Below, piece by piece: positions 1 to 11,283 of a DNA stretch of 64,000 nt (positions within the stretch are counted from its first letter, which is position 1; every line of letters starts with the position of its first letter). Both the position numbers and the translations under genes were made by a program. The stretch comes from Plantago ovata (Eukaryota; Streptophyta; Magnoliopsida; Lamiales; Plantaginaceae): positions 100,563,982 through 100,627,981 of the forward strand of contig CM051457.1 of NCBI GenBank assembly GCA_028274465.1. The letters run 5' to 3'. Under the pieces are notes generated by a model. The model was not told where the DNA came from. It did no database searches and saw only the letters and a program-made list of their open reading frames with translations.

Positions 1-902
1 ACTAGATGTGGATAAGCCATGATTTGAGATGAGGCTTTGTGTTAAAATTAAACAGAACAGAACGAATATCAAGGCGTGCGTTGCGTATCAGTAATTTCAA
101 CAGGCCGAATTTCGGTTGCTTGTTGGAAATCAACTCTTAAAGGAACTAAGTTTGCAGCCATAAATCATGACTCTTTCAAGGGAACAACTTACTTGCCTGC
201 CTGCTTAAATCCCTCTATTTTTCGATTTTCCTAAACGTTTTCGTGTAAGCAATAACAGATGCATGAATGTTTATAGGCAACAAAACACATCTGGTTAACA
301 GAATACTGCTGCTTAGGATCTATTTAGCAAAATTAGCTCGCAAGTTAGCTGGTAAATGACTAAACTGGTATTCTGGAGCTAAATGGAGACATAATAAGAA
401 TAGTAAATTAACAATTTGATAAAGAATATTAATTCACAGCATTTCCCAGTTTTCACCAGAATTTTGGCTTCTGCTCTTCCATTTCTATACTATATATGGA
501 ATTATGCTGTCAAAAATATTAATTAAATAAATAAATAAAAATAAAGAGGATTATATTAGCCGTCTCAAATTAAAGTGGAAACCACCTTTCCATGAACAGT
601 ATTTTGATGCTAGCTATTAATAATTATGCATATACTATACTATTAAGCACAAAATAACAAGAAGATTTCTCAAAATAAAATTAAGAAAAAGATGCATGAT
701 AATATATAAGAAAAAAAATAAAAAATCCCATTTGAATCAGTCTCTGTGAAATCCTAACAAACTAACAACACAACAACGGCTATTAGACTTGTTCAAATTA
801 CATACATTGACTCTTTAAACTTCATCACTAAACCTTAGTTTTTTTTCTACTTCCTCAGATCAATTGCTCTTCTTCTGCAGATTTCATTTTTCATCTCCTA
901 AG
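1..902. other. AT-rich upstream region and 5' leader of the NPH3 gene
   Basis: No open frame or recognisable repeat is visible up to about 840. The last 60 bases are pyrimidine-rich, like a plant 5' leader, and end in a strong splice donor (CTAAG then GTAAGT at 903). An acceptor TTTACAG ends at 1126. This suggests a leader intron of 903-1126 just upstream of the start codon, which is inference from splice signals alone. Confidence 0.4.
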
Positions 903-1158
903 GTAAGTCCTTTTGCTCCCATGATCTTGTTATTCCAGCCTGAATTGGACCTATCTTCGATTCGTCTAGGTCATAAACAAGTCATTTATGTTACAGTACA
1001 GATTAAATTTCTCATAAAATTTGGATTTTTTGGATTTTTATGAGAATCTGGATTTGGGTCTTCATCAGATTTTCATTTTTAGGACTATATAACATTTTAC
1101 GAATTCTTCGTGTTTTCGGTTTACAGTACACGGAGGAGTTTGGCAAGTCTGCTATGCA

Positions 1159-3050
1159 ATGGAACCATCACAAGGCACAGAATGCTCCAACTGGTATGGA
1201 TAAATCTGCATTTTTCCATAGATAACTCAAACTCTTAGAATTTGTTTTTCATTTGGTTTATTTTTGTTTCAGGAGGCCTAAGTCTAAATTATCATCACCA
1301 ATTCACCTACATATTGGTGGTTTAATTCTCACAGGTGACAAGGTAAATATTTTTTTTACCTGGATTCTTATAATCATCTTTGAACTCAATTGTTTCCAAT
1401 TCAAGAATTTTGCTCCTATCTGTATAAACATCACTAGTTTCTCCTATTTTTCTTTTCTAGGAACTTTTGGCTTCAAAATCGGTCAAACTAGACACATTAT
1501 TAAAACACACGGCCCATGAAGATCGCTCCATCCAACTTCCCGACTTCCCAGCTGATCAAGAAATGTTGGATCATGTTTCCAGATTCTGCCATGGCTACGA
1601 CATCAACCTGTCAACAACGAATGTCATTCGTGTTGCTGCTATTGCTGTATTCCTTGGGATGACAGAAGGTTCTAACAATCTCTTACAAAAGGCTGAAATG
1701 TTTTTCGAGGAGCATGTTGTTCCAAGTTGGAATGAGTCCGTCAAAGCGTTGAAGAGCGCTGATAGTATCCTGCAGCAAGCAGTGGAAACGGGCTTAGTCG
1801 ACCGCTGCGTGGAATCGATGATTGACAGGGCAATAGATGATCCACGTGTACTGGGAGAACCACTTATACCTTTTGTATGTGACGAGCATTCCAATTATCA
1901 AAATGGGATCGCATATAGGCCTAATGCTCGAAGGAAGCTTTTTGACATAAATTGGAAACCAGAGGATCTAACTTCTTTCCCTTTAAGGATTTATGAACCT
2001 GTAATGCAGGAGATGATTCGTCGCCACGTCCCCGAAGAATATGTCGCAGCAAATGTGTGTCAATATGCAAAGAAGTGGTTATTTGAGCAGGCAGGGGATT
2101 CACCATCTGTCTGTATCCAGAATTCTTGGAGAGACTTGGTTGAAGCTTTAGAACCTCTGTTGCCTCAGAGAAAAGGGCTAGTTCCAAACACATTTCTGTT
2201 TGAGATGCTAAAATACGCAATGTCGTTGGATGCGAATAAGGAATGCAGACAGGGCTTGGAGGTCAGAATCGGGATGCAATTAGACCATGCTTGTGTAGCG
2301 GATTTGCTAATACCTATGCAAGGATACGCCAAGGATGAACAATACGACACCGAGTGTGTGAGAAGGATCTTGAAGCATTTCTACAAGAACTACAGCCGCG
2401 AGGATTCATCAGGCCTTTATGCAGTTGCTGAGCTTATTGATGAATTCTTGGCTGAAATATCAGCTGACATAGATTTGAAGATAACAACATTCAAAGCATT
2501 TGCTGATATGTCAGTTGCTGCTTCAAAAGGGACACAAAGATGCGCTGATGGATTATACAGAGCATTGGATGTCTATTTAGACAAGCATAGGCATTTGACA
2601 GAGTCGGAAAAGGATGAAATATGCGGTTTCTTGGATTGCAATAAGTTATCTAGGGAAGCACGGGAACACGCTGCATTAAATCAGAGGCTTCCTTTAAGGA
2701 TAGTGGTTCAGATTTTGTTCTTTGGACAGTTGACGCTGAGAGATGCTATCTCAAAAGAAGGGCAAAGTTCAGAACTCGGGTTGGTGAAGATAGAAGGAGA
2801 CGTGGAAGCACGCACAAATGTAAGTGGTGGAAACGAAGAAGAAGTGATGGCGGAGATAGAGAAAATGGGGACTAAAGTGTTGGAGTTGGAACGCGAGTGT
2901 GATGTCATGAAGAGGGAGATACAGAAAGGAGGCGTGAAAAAGGAGAAACGGAGCATTTGGAAAGAGGTGAAGAGGAAGTTGGGGTGCGGAACAAGTCTGT
3001 ATGATCGCAATTGTCATGTGACGAAAAAGAAGAAGAAGATGCATCCTTAG
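1159..3050 (+). CDS. NPH3/RPT2-like (NRL) family protein with divergent BTB domain, three coding exons
   Basis: Exons 1159-1193, 1273-1342 and 1461-3050 join in frame into 564 residues. The start at 1159 was chosen because its exon ends in the phase the second exon needs; the nearby ATG at 1154 does not. Residues about 17-135 resemble a BTB/POZ domain whose first strand is divergent (HLHIGGLILTGDKELLASK). The NPH3 domain runs from about 198 to 460, with the hallmark segment REHAALNQRLPLRIVVQILF near 437-456 and DGLYRALDVYL near 398. A predicted coiled coil (about 494-523) and a lysine-rich tail follow. Family members act as plasma-membrane-linked adaptors in phototropin or auxin-transport signalling and as CUL3 substrate adaptors; which role this one has cannot be told. 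The frame has no interruption, so the gene looks functional. It converges on NRPB8 600 bases downstream. Confidence 0.92.
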
Positions 3051-3659
3051 TCACATAGAAGCGAATTCAGAGCAAGCCAAAATTCGATATATTCAAAAAT
3101 ACTTGAAAGCAGAAGCGTCTTTTGCAGAGAAAGGATTCAATCAATTCAGTTTGCCCCTTCGCAAACAAAGAGTGCCTGAGGCTTTGTTTGTCATCAATGT
3201 TTAACTACTTTATGTGACATTGTTTGTGTTTATCTACTCTCTATGCCTAGTTATTCTATACTGGAAACTATGTCTCATCTGCTAACAAGAGAGGCTTTTC
3301 TTAACTCAGTATATCTTACAAATTTTACTCTATGTGCATCTTTAGTTCAACATTGCTGATAGAAAAAGCATAGAGTAGAAACTATGTCTCAACTGCAAAC
3401 AAAGAGTGGCTGAGGCCTAACATATCATCTGTGAATAGTTCCTGCCACAAAAACAGGCCTTTGGCTCATGCTCAAAGCTAATCTACCCAAGTCTTTTTCT
3501 AATTTTTCTCCAATGATTTTATGCAATAGAGTTGAGACAGTAATAAGAGGCATAAAGCTGAAAAGTAAGTTAAATAGCCTCCCAGAAAGAGTAGTGATAT
3601 TAAATCTGCATTCATTCAAATCCTGAGAAAAATACAGTAGAGAAAATATAAGCTAGATC
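3051..3659. other. Intergenic spacer between convergent genes
   Basis: It holds the 3' ends of both neighbours. No gene is seen. Two imperfect copies of a segment containing GAAACTATGTCTCA and ACAAAGAGTG lie about 115 bases apart (near 3265 and 3380), a small old duplication. Confidence 0.5.
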
Positions 3660-4807
3660 TCACATCTTCCTCAAGAGCAGAAACACCTTCTTGTCAACTG
3701 AAAACTCGTGCATCTTGACAGGATCACCCTTCAGCATCAACTGAAGTCCCCCAAACGAAATATATACGATTCTGTTCCAAGAAAAATCATAGCTTAGAGA
3801 AAAAGTTTGACAAATATTATGTTAATGCAGAAACTGAACCGCAATAGTTAATCTATCATTTACACTTCCTCTCAAACTTTAACTAACTAATCTATCGGCA
3901 TCCATCATATTGTAAATATACTACTGAAGCTCGCTCTACTACTAGTAACAATGCCATCGGAAAAAAACACAGAAGGGCACAGATAATCCTTACACTCTTC
4001 CGCCTGATGATTCTTTGTCGTCTGTCATCTTATACACAAGCCCATGCATGATATACTCGAATTTGTCGGCCAGTGATTTTTGTTGCTCCTGCAAGGGGAG
4101 AGGTTAATGCAAATAAAGTCTCAAACCATATCATCAGTAACGTTGTCCATTATAGCTTATGCAAAGACAACGACAACGAAGCTGCATCATATAGAAACCC
4201 AACATAAAATCCAAATGTCTTAACAATTACTCTCTCCCTCCCAGACCAAATGTCTCATATTCGATTCACAAATGCTACATTCTTATACTTACTCCATCCA
4301 TGTTAAAGATTCTCATTTGATTTTGTTGACTTTTTTTTAGTGTCTCTGTTTGACTCCGAATTCATCCTAATTCTTAATTTTGAAAATTATATTATGACCA
4401 CACTAACAACTATTGACATATATCACAATTCAAATTCATTTACACCATAAATTAAAACGAAACATATATAGAAGCAATGGAGTTGTACCTCAGGGAAAAA
4501 GGCTTGTACATCGGAACCATCAATCATTAAAGTATCTGCTATGAGCATCCTGTAGAGTGAACCGGGGGTGACAGGATAGATTTCACTGTGAACATCGAGT
4601 TCGAGATAGAAATCACTATCGTCAACCGTAGCTTTGATACGAGAAACTGCAAAAGGGAACACACCGCCCAATTTTCAGTAAAATCAACCAAATTGAGTAA
4701 ATAAATGGGGGGAAGGAAAGGAAAGGGGTTTATTTACCTTTGTCGTAGACAACTTTCTGGTCGATTTCGTTGACCTTTATGATCTCATCGAAGTAGAATA
4801 GTGTCAT
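3660..4807 (-). CDS. NRPB8: DNA-directed RNA polymerase subunit 8 (RPB8), shared small subunit of nuclear RNA polymerases
   Basis: Four exons on the minus strand (4738-4807, 4489-4646, 3994-4088, 3660-3771) join through GT-AG introns into 144 residues, close to the 146 usual for plants. The protein starts MTLFYFDEIIKVNEID. It then carries RPB8 signatures: SRIKATVDDSDFYLELDVHS (the first half of the barrel), YPVTPGSLYRMLIADTL, KSLADKFEYIMHGLVYK, ISFGGLQLMLKGDP and the C-terminal DKKVFLLLRKM. RPB8 is an OB-fold structural subunit common to Pol I, II and III, and in plants also to Pol IV and V; it binds the largest subunit in the nucleus. All exon phases agree and no damage is seen. The second intron (4089-4488) holds MITE remnants. 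Whether a paralogue exists elsewhere cannot be seen here. Confidence 0.95.
4215..4400. mobile_element. Stowaway MITE remnants inside an NRPB8 intron
   Basis: TCTCCCTCCCAGACC (about 4230) and ACTCCATCC followed by a TTGTTGACTTTTTTTTAG tract (about 4290-4345) look like single terminal arms of Stowaway elements. The second matches the arm of the complete copy at 44092-44338, including GTTTGACTCC. No matching second arm is visible, so these are partial copies. Confidence 0.5.
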
Positions 4808-5011
4808 TGTGGATTGAAATTGGTTGAGCTTTGATGAGGTAGGTGAAGAAGAAGTTTAAGCAGGGTTTAAGGAGGAATTAGGGATTTTTAGTTTTAGGGG
4901 ACACGCGTTCTGCGGGAGAAAGAGCCCTCACGAATTGCGCGAATAGTGTTCTTTGTGCTTTTTGTTTATGGGCTTTCCATTCAAACACCCATTTTCGATT
5001 TTGATACGAAT
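4808..5011. promoter_or_regulatory. NRPB8 5' leader and proximal promoter
   Basis: On the minus strand this is the sequence just upstream of the NRPB8 start. It has a purine-poor leader and a telo-box-like AAACCCTGC near 4862, an element common in housekeeping gene promoters. No TATA box is obvious. The call rests mainly on position. Confidence 0.35.
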
Positions 5012-5597
5012 GTTAGGCCTGACAAGATCAATCCGAATCCGAAGTCTCACTCGAAAATTTATGGTCAAACATTCGAACTTTAATTCGAAACCCAATTCGA
5101 ATTCATCCGATTTGAAAGCACCCAAAAAATTTTATCCGAACTAAACAATCCGAAATATTCCGAATAAATTCAATCCGAAATTCACCCGATCCGAATTAAA
5201 TATGACACGAATTCTTTCAATCCGAAAGGAGCCGAATTAAAGTTATAGGGAAATACATGATTATTTTCATTTAAAATATAAATTTCATATATAACTAACT
5301 TATAATTAAGATTTTGAAATAATAATATTTCATAAATTTTCATTATAAAAATAATTTTACATTAAAATATTCAATCAACACTAAATCTGAATTGTCCCGA
5401 TCCGAATGGACCCCATCCGAAATGTTCTGAAATTTATAATCCGAATAACACCCAATATCCGATAAAAACCTGAAATCCGAACACATCCGAATCCGACCCG
5501 ACCCGATCCGATCCGAATCACCCGAAACAAACTCACTCACCCGAAATCATCCGATCCGAACAATCCGATCCGACCAACCTGTTTGCCAGGTCTAGGC
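5012..5597. repeat. Degenerate TCCGAA-rich element with inverted ends
   Basis: About 590 bases are dominated by variants of ATCCGAA and CCGATCCGAA on one strand, with an AT-rich centre (5240-5370). The left edge TAGGCCTGACAAGATC and the inverted right edge TAGACCTGGCAAACAGG are similar. The block therefore behaves like an inverted-repeat element rather than a simple microsatellite. No protein is supported; open frames through it are a by-product of the short period. Confidence 0.55.
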
Positions 5598-5827
5598 ATG
5601 TAACCAGTCTCGAACCATATTACCACCTTATATTTCCGTTAGAGTTCAAACCTCCGACCTTTTTCACCACTCGACCACCCTTCTAACACCATGTATACCT
5701 ACACGCTTAAACCATGTGATCTAACCGTGCACTCCTTTTTTACCACTCCAGCACCTTCTACTGCACCACCTTATAATTTATTAGAGTCTATTACTACATA
5801 TGCTAAATATGTTAAATGGACACTTTA

Positions 5828-5860
<33 letters not shown>

Positions 5861-7219
5861 AGAAAACGCGTAACACGCTACGCGTGTTATTTTGTGCTAT
5901 CACTGTTATGTTCACATACCGAAACTACTTTTATGTTTAGCACAACTCAAACTCAAAGAATAGCAAATACAAATCATACGAAGCTGATGGACCGATTTAG
6001 AGATGGAAAAGATGATCTCTAAATTAGATCTAAACCTACTACCATAGATGTTTGCACGTACTATTTTTTCAGTTCTCTTGTTGTCATATCATCATTATTC
6101 TTATTTCAGAAACCATGCAACTATCTATATCGATATATATTGTTGTCATCGGAACATATTTCACAACTCTTTGGTTTATATTAGGAAAAGGAAAATGACA
6201 TTTTACTGGGGTAAATGATTTTTGCTAAAAACAGGAAAAAGGAATAAGAAATGTACTCATTTCCTTATTATGAGTCACCCTTAAAACCAAAATTCGTACA
6301 TTTCATTTTCCATGTTTGATTTGCCTAAAATATCATCTGTGTAAAGTGAATGAAATTTAAGAAGCAAAATTTCTCAGTTGGCTAAGAATGTGTAAAATAA
6401 ATTCTTCATATAGTCACATTTTAAGAAAAGATAAGAGATAAAGGTCATTTTGAACTTCAAGTTTCTTGATTCATTTCAAGTACATTAGTATAAGCATGAA
6501 TAACAAGCCTCATCATCCACAAGAAAATTAATTCAAATTAGGCAATGAATACATGCACATGTAGATTTATAATAGTCAACTCAAAATCATATTAATTCTC
6601 ACATAGGTGTTTCCAATATTAATAATATACATGCTTACACAATCTGTGGAAGCCAGTGCAGCCTGGAATCAGTCCCAGTAGCATAGGTTTCCAAATGATG
6701 TATACATTATAAGACATACAAATAACTCACCATATTATATACCTTACATAATACATACACACAATGGCTAGCTAGGAGGAAGATTGAAGAAAAGTGCAAG
6801 CGTGTATTCCATTTATCATGACTCATGAGTAGGAGTTACCGAAGCTGTCGGTCCACAATATTGCTCATGCTGCAGGGGAAGGCTGTGTGTTGTTCTGGCT
6901 CTACCTAATGCCCCAACCAAATGCAATGGCTATTATCCGAAAGAAGGATTACCAGCAAAGATATCACGATTCACGATAGCGTACCCTGTTTTCACAAATT
7001 CATACAAAAAAAGATCAACCCACTTCCCTGCAGATATTGCAGAATTCATAAACTTCATATCTTAACTATAAAAACTTGTTCACCTGTTCTGAGTAGCAAG
7101 TGACTCCTTTACTGATGAACAAGAAATTAATGTAAAGTGAAGTGCTTCAAGTGCAACTTTAAAAGGATCCATCCAGTAGTAGGCTTGGCTATTGCCTTCC
7201 AAATCAATGCTACTAATAC
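5598..7219. other. Intergenic, no gene seen; TC/TA microsatellite
   Basis: A (TC)n(TA)n microsatellite lies at about 5828-5860. The rest is AT-rich and without a supportable reading frame. The part from about 6640 to 7219 could include the 3' untranslated end of the possible minus-strand transcript annotated next. Confidence 0.4.
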
Positions 7220-8402
7220 TCAAACAGCTCGAATACGAGTGATTAGTTCCTGAGCTTGTTTGGTGGTGATATCCTGGAGAATCTTGCAGTCTCTTAAACG
7301 TGCATAACCTGACATTCCTCCCTACACAAAGCAAAGTTCAGTCACCACAAAGTTGAATGAAGTGATAGATAGATAGATAGCTAAAAAGACGACTAAACCA
7401 AACCAAATGGTCTGCTCCTCTATCATGATGCACCATAGGTGTCCTTTATGAGCATGGAAACATAAAGCAAGAGCAAGAAAAACACATTCAACGGTTAATC
7501 TAGGTTCTATTCAATAAATAGCTTAGCTTACGGACTCGGAAACCCACTTATTAGGTAGACAGACACTCAAACTGAGACACAATTGACCATGGACAAAAGA
7601 ACTCGCTCCCTGAACTTTTGAAGTTACAAAAAAGACAAAAGCAATAGCCACACTGAAATCTGATCCAACAGAGCACTATAATTCAGGACCAAGATTAGAA
7701 CAAAATTATTCTTCATGCATTCAAAGGTCAATATACTGATCCGAATAACTAAATCATTACCAATGCACAACAATGACTTTAATACATGGAACACGAAGAA
7801 ATATGTCAATATAGCAGTATACTTCATTCTAGAAGAGCAGCAGCAAAACGCTCAATCGAAAGACAATAATCATAACAAAACATCAATTTTGTATCTGTGA
7901 TATAGACTATTAGTACGACTGGCTGAGGTCACCAGGATCTATGAAGCAAGTCTGGAGCAGAGAGTTGACTCTATATACCTCTTACATCCCGTGGCAATAC
8001 ATGGCAATTACTTGCAAAAATTGTTCAAATAATGCTTGGTTTAGCTACCTAGGATTAAAAAAGCAAATACGATAAATCAACAAAATTACTTGCGAAATTT
8101 GTTCACATAATGCTTGGTTTAATTTGTGCTTGCATCAGTTGTAGCACCAGGATAACTCAAAAGATGACAGCTTTAGAGTCTCTTTTTTTTAGAGAAAATA
8201 GCATTTTTCCAACTCAATCTTTATTATTAGTGAGAGCTAGCTCTCATTGGAGTTGGAACCAATTGGCCATGCACAGACATTGCAACAGAGAAAATAGGGA
8301 AATAAAGTTCTCCGCTATGCATAAAGCTGGAACTTAAAAGCGTAATAGATTCCTTACCACAGGAGCATGCTCCTCGAGTTTCGGAGAATTAGATGCCTTC
8401 TC
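7220..8402 (-). CDS. Possible last two coding exons of an unrecognised small gene
   Basis: Minus-strand exon 8358-8402 (acceptor TAATTAG, donor GTAAGG) joins in phase 0 to 7220-7321 (acceptor TGTAG). Together they give a 48-residue end that reads EKASNSPKLEEHAPV then GGMSGYARLRDCKILQDITT and finishes KQAQELITRIRAV before a stop. The clean junction and charged helical tail suggest a real C-terminus. A candidate first exon at 9327-9360 (MSSSGRVLHFS, donor GTACTG) has the wrong phase to join directly, so either another exon is missing from my model or the gene is decayed. I do not recognise the family. Confidence 0.3.
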
Positions 8403-9183
8403 CTAATTACACACTTCTGCTTGCACCCTGAACCATTGTAAATAAGATCAATTAATCAAATATTAAGAAGTTAAGCTAAAGTAGTAGAGATGAATTCATA
8501 ACCGAAGATCCAAATCTTACCATTACTAATTTATCCAACAGTAACTTACTATAATAAGTTAACAACTACCAAGAGGGCAAGACCGTGCCCGTCACACAGA
8601 ATACATAGAAAAATCATGAAATAATCATCTCCACTGTTACGTGTACCAGATTATGTATACAGTTTTATCATGAAAAGTGAGCCACTGCACCATCTCAATT
8701 ATTTTATATGAAAGAAGACACTGTTCGATCAGAAAAGATTCAGCCAGAACTTCAATGTCGATATGTTTCGACACATTCATGTATGGGAACTACAAAATTT
8801 TATTTACATGATAGAAAAGAAATAGATTAACCAAGCATGATAGAAATAATCCAAAACGGAACAACATAATAGTAAATTTGAACCATGTCAAAGATACTCT
8901 ACGAAAACAGAATTAAACATAGCAGCAACAGATAATGGGTCTGGTATGTAGGTTCCTCACTGGATTTTTTTTAACTATCAAGAGGATTAAATTCACCCGA
9001 CTTCTCACTTCTTTCAAACACACATTACTGGACACTTTTCAAATAGACATTGTTGTACACAGTTTGAAACAATCAAGGAACTAAAAGATAAATACAAAAC
9101 CCAGCACTATCATAACCCATCATAATACAAAAATAAAGCACTACTAATAGAAATTTGAACCAACTTGTCTCAAAGAAAGCAAA
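8403..9183. other. Probable intron or intergenic sequence, nothing recognised
   Basis: AT-rich sequence with no supportable frame or repeat. It lies between candidate exons of the possible minus-strand transcript. Confidence 0.3.
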
Positions 9184-9257
9184 CACTACGTGTATCATAC
9201 TAATAACAGTAACAAAAAGACACTACGTGTATCATACTAATAACAGTAACAAAAAGC
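9184..9257. repeat. 37-bp direct tandem duplication
   Basis: Two essentially identical adjacent units begin CACTACGTGTATCATACT at 9184 and 9221. The near identity points to a recent slippage or unequal exchange event. Confidence 0.85.
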
Positions 9258-9595
9258 AAATTGTATCAGTTTCTTCTGCATGATACTTAGATCACAAAAG
9301 TAGAAGAAAACTGATGCGTACAGTACCTGAAAAGTGGAGGACTCTGCCGCTGCTGCTCATGGACTATTATCAACCCTAGTTCAATAATGGCGCAGGCTTT
9401 AATCGAAATGTGCTAACATGGGATGCTGGTGATAATGCTTCATGTTGCTTTCTCACTAAGCTGGTATGAGATATAGGCGAGAGAGCAATATCTGTATGGT
9501 ATCAGATCAGACATTATTAATGACTTACGAAAAACTTTACACAACAAAAAACTTATAGCTCTTTCATGTATTTGTCAAAATGAAAACTATCGTGT

Positions 9596-9826
9596 TCATC
9601 GTGACAGATTACAATAATGCGTGATCAAAAGCATATTAAATTTGCACATTGTATAGGTAAAACTCTTGTATCCTATACATGATACCTTATAAGAGACGAT
9701 ACACATAAATACAATAGCTTTTATTATGGAATAAGTAGTGACTTCGTGCAACTTCTTGATGAGACTTTTCTTTCTTTTCTTGTCATTGATGCTGATGTAT
9801 TCCATCTCCAGTTTCCTTTTACCCAT
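9596..9826 (-). pseudogene. Type I MADS-box fragment
   Basis: The minus-strand frame from 9826 starts MGKRKLEMEYISINDKKRKK and continues SLIKKLHEVTTYSIIK. This tracks the first half of a type I (AGL80/PHERES-like) MADS domain, whose usual form is MGR.KVKLEYI...R...YKKR..GLMKKV.ELSTLC. After about 36 residues the similarity stops and the frame ends at residue 76, before the rest of the MADS fold. The DNA-binding N-terminal helix is only partly kept. It sits between the NOP10 relic and unrecognised exons, so it is probably an old inserted or duplicated scrap rather than an active gene. Confidence 0.55.
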
Positions 9827-10132
9827 TGCTATAAATCAAACTCAGTGCGGGAAAATAGAAAAAGGGATTGAATTGCAGAGATCATTAGAAGAAAGTACCT
9901 TAATTGAGCAGTAGAGAGTGATTTGTCTCTATTTTTTAAACACAATCAATCAATTAAGCAGAAGGGAGCAACTGGGTACTTTCAGCTAACTGCTCTAAGA
10001 ATGCCTACATCCATTAGTGAGCTCTATAATGAAATACAATACAAAGTACAATCATTACCTATCCTAAAACTGAAATCCAATTCAACTGAGTAATTCAAGA
10101 ACAGAAAACAACTCTTACTCACCTTTGTGGTG

Positions 10133-10480
10133 TAAACCTTGTCACCATTTTCCTTTATGTACAACTGGAGTCTGGAGATACATCTTGGGTAATATTACTT
10201 ATAAGTTATAACTACCCTGCATCAAGAAGACAAAGAATCAATTAAAATTTGAATGGTTTGAAACAAAACAAAAAAGCTCTTGTTTGGGCTAAGTAGCATA
10301 AATGAAAGATGACTAAAATTTTTACCTGAGCTTCGCTCTTTTGGTATAAAACCAAGCTCTGAGCTATAAACCATGAATTGAGGCGCTATTTCTGAATTTA
10401 GGGTTTATGTTAAAAGGGACTGGCTACATCAGAATTAAGAAAAATACAAGATTTTAGATCGGAGAAGTGAAGATGATAGA
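10133..10480 (-). pseudogene. NOP10: NOP10 (H/ACA snoRNP subunit 3) promoter, leader and damaged first coding exon
   Basis: On the minus strand, ATGTATCTCCAG at 10183 gives MYLQ, the conserved NOP10 start. A few bases on, another frame gives LYIKENGDKVYTTK, ending at a good donor GTGAGTAAG (10132). NOP10 proteins normally begin MYLQ then YINENGDKVYTTK, so both halves belong together. They are put out of frame by a 7-bp tandem duplication (CTCCAGA repeated at 10165-10178). I could not find the second half (usually KESP...HPARFSPDDKYS) downstream. Upstream are a leader intron (about 10220-10325) and a telo-box AAACCCTAA (10398-10406), typical of ribosome-biogenesis promoters. NOP10 works in rRNA pseudouridylation in the nucleolus. 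This copy cannot make it as read. Confidence 0.6.
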
Positions 10481-10665
10481 GGAGTGAGAGAGGGTCGGTG
10501 AGGAATGAGGATAGAAACAATCACTTGAGATTAAAGATTGAGGAAAGACTTAGCTGGGATTGGAGCCTGAAGAGTTCAAAGAAGAAGAAAGAGCCAGCGC
10601 ATTTTATCGGGCCACAAATCGGGCCGCGGGCCGCACACGCGCTGCCTCCACGCGCCAACTATTGT

Positions 10666-10669
10666 GTTA

Positions 10670-10701
<32 letters not shown>
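10666..10701. repeat. AT dinucleotide microsatellite
   Basis: An uninterrupted TA run ends at the left target site of the adjacent Stowaway MITE. The TA-rich stretch would have been a ready target for that family. Confidence 0.9.
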
Positions 10702-10958
10702 CTCCCTCCGTCTCAAAACAGTTGCACCGTTTTGACTTTTCGCGGTCAACAGTTTCGGAGTTTGACTACAAATTACTCTTAAACTATAATGTTAAATTAT
10801 TTAACAAAATTACATGCTGAAAATTTATGATGTAAAGTTTCATAATATAATTTTAGTAAATTTTATACCATTATAGTTTAAGAGTAATTTGTAGTCAAAC
10901 TTCAAAACTGTTGACCGCAAAAAGTCAAAACGATGCAACTGTTTTGAGACGGATGGAG
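10702..10958. mobile_element. Stowaway (Tc1/mariner) MITE, 257 bp
   Basis: It begins CTCCCTCCGTCTCAAAACAG and ends with the near-perfect inverted complement (CTGTTTTGAGACGGATGGAG). The flanking left TA is intact; the right one is altered. The arms extend inward for about 100 bases, so the whole element can fold into one hairpin. It has no coding capacity and would have been moved by a mariner-like transposase. Confidence 0.9.
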
Positions 10959-10971
10959 TGTGTATATATAC

Positions 10972-11006
<35 letters not shown>

Positions 11007-11017
11007 CATATATATAC

Positions 11018-11063
<46 letters not shown>

Positions 11064-11117
11064 GTATATATATATATATACATATATATACATATACATA
11101 TATGTATATATATATCA
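10959..11117. repeat. ATATAC/TA compound microsatellite
   Basis: About 160 bases of TA repeats are punctuated by CATATATA units. Several long open frames rich in Tyr and Ile cross it on both strands and are artefacts of the repeat. Confidence 0.95.
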
Positions 11118-11283
11118 AAGAAGGATTAATTTTAGGTATCTCCTTAATTCATGTTATACATTTGACACGTGACATATTTTTTTATTCTTATTGGTTCAAT
11201 ATTCCCCTCTTGTCACATGTCCACAATATGTGACTTTTATGTTCTTACTCATATATTCAACCTTTCACATATTTTAATTAATT

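Noticed and set aside
10840-11233. Several Tyr/Ile-rich open frames on both strands
   Set aside because: They are produced by the ATATAC microsatellite and have no start context or similarity.
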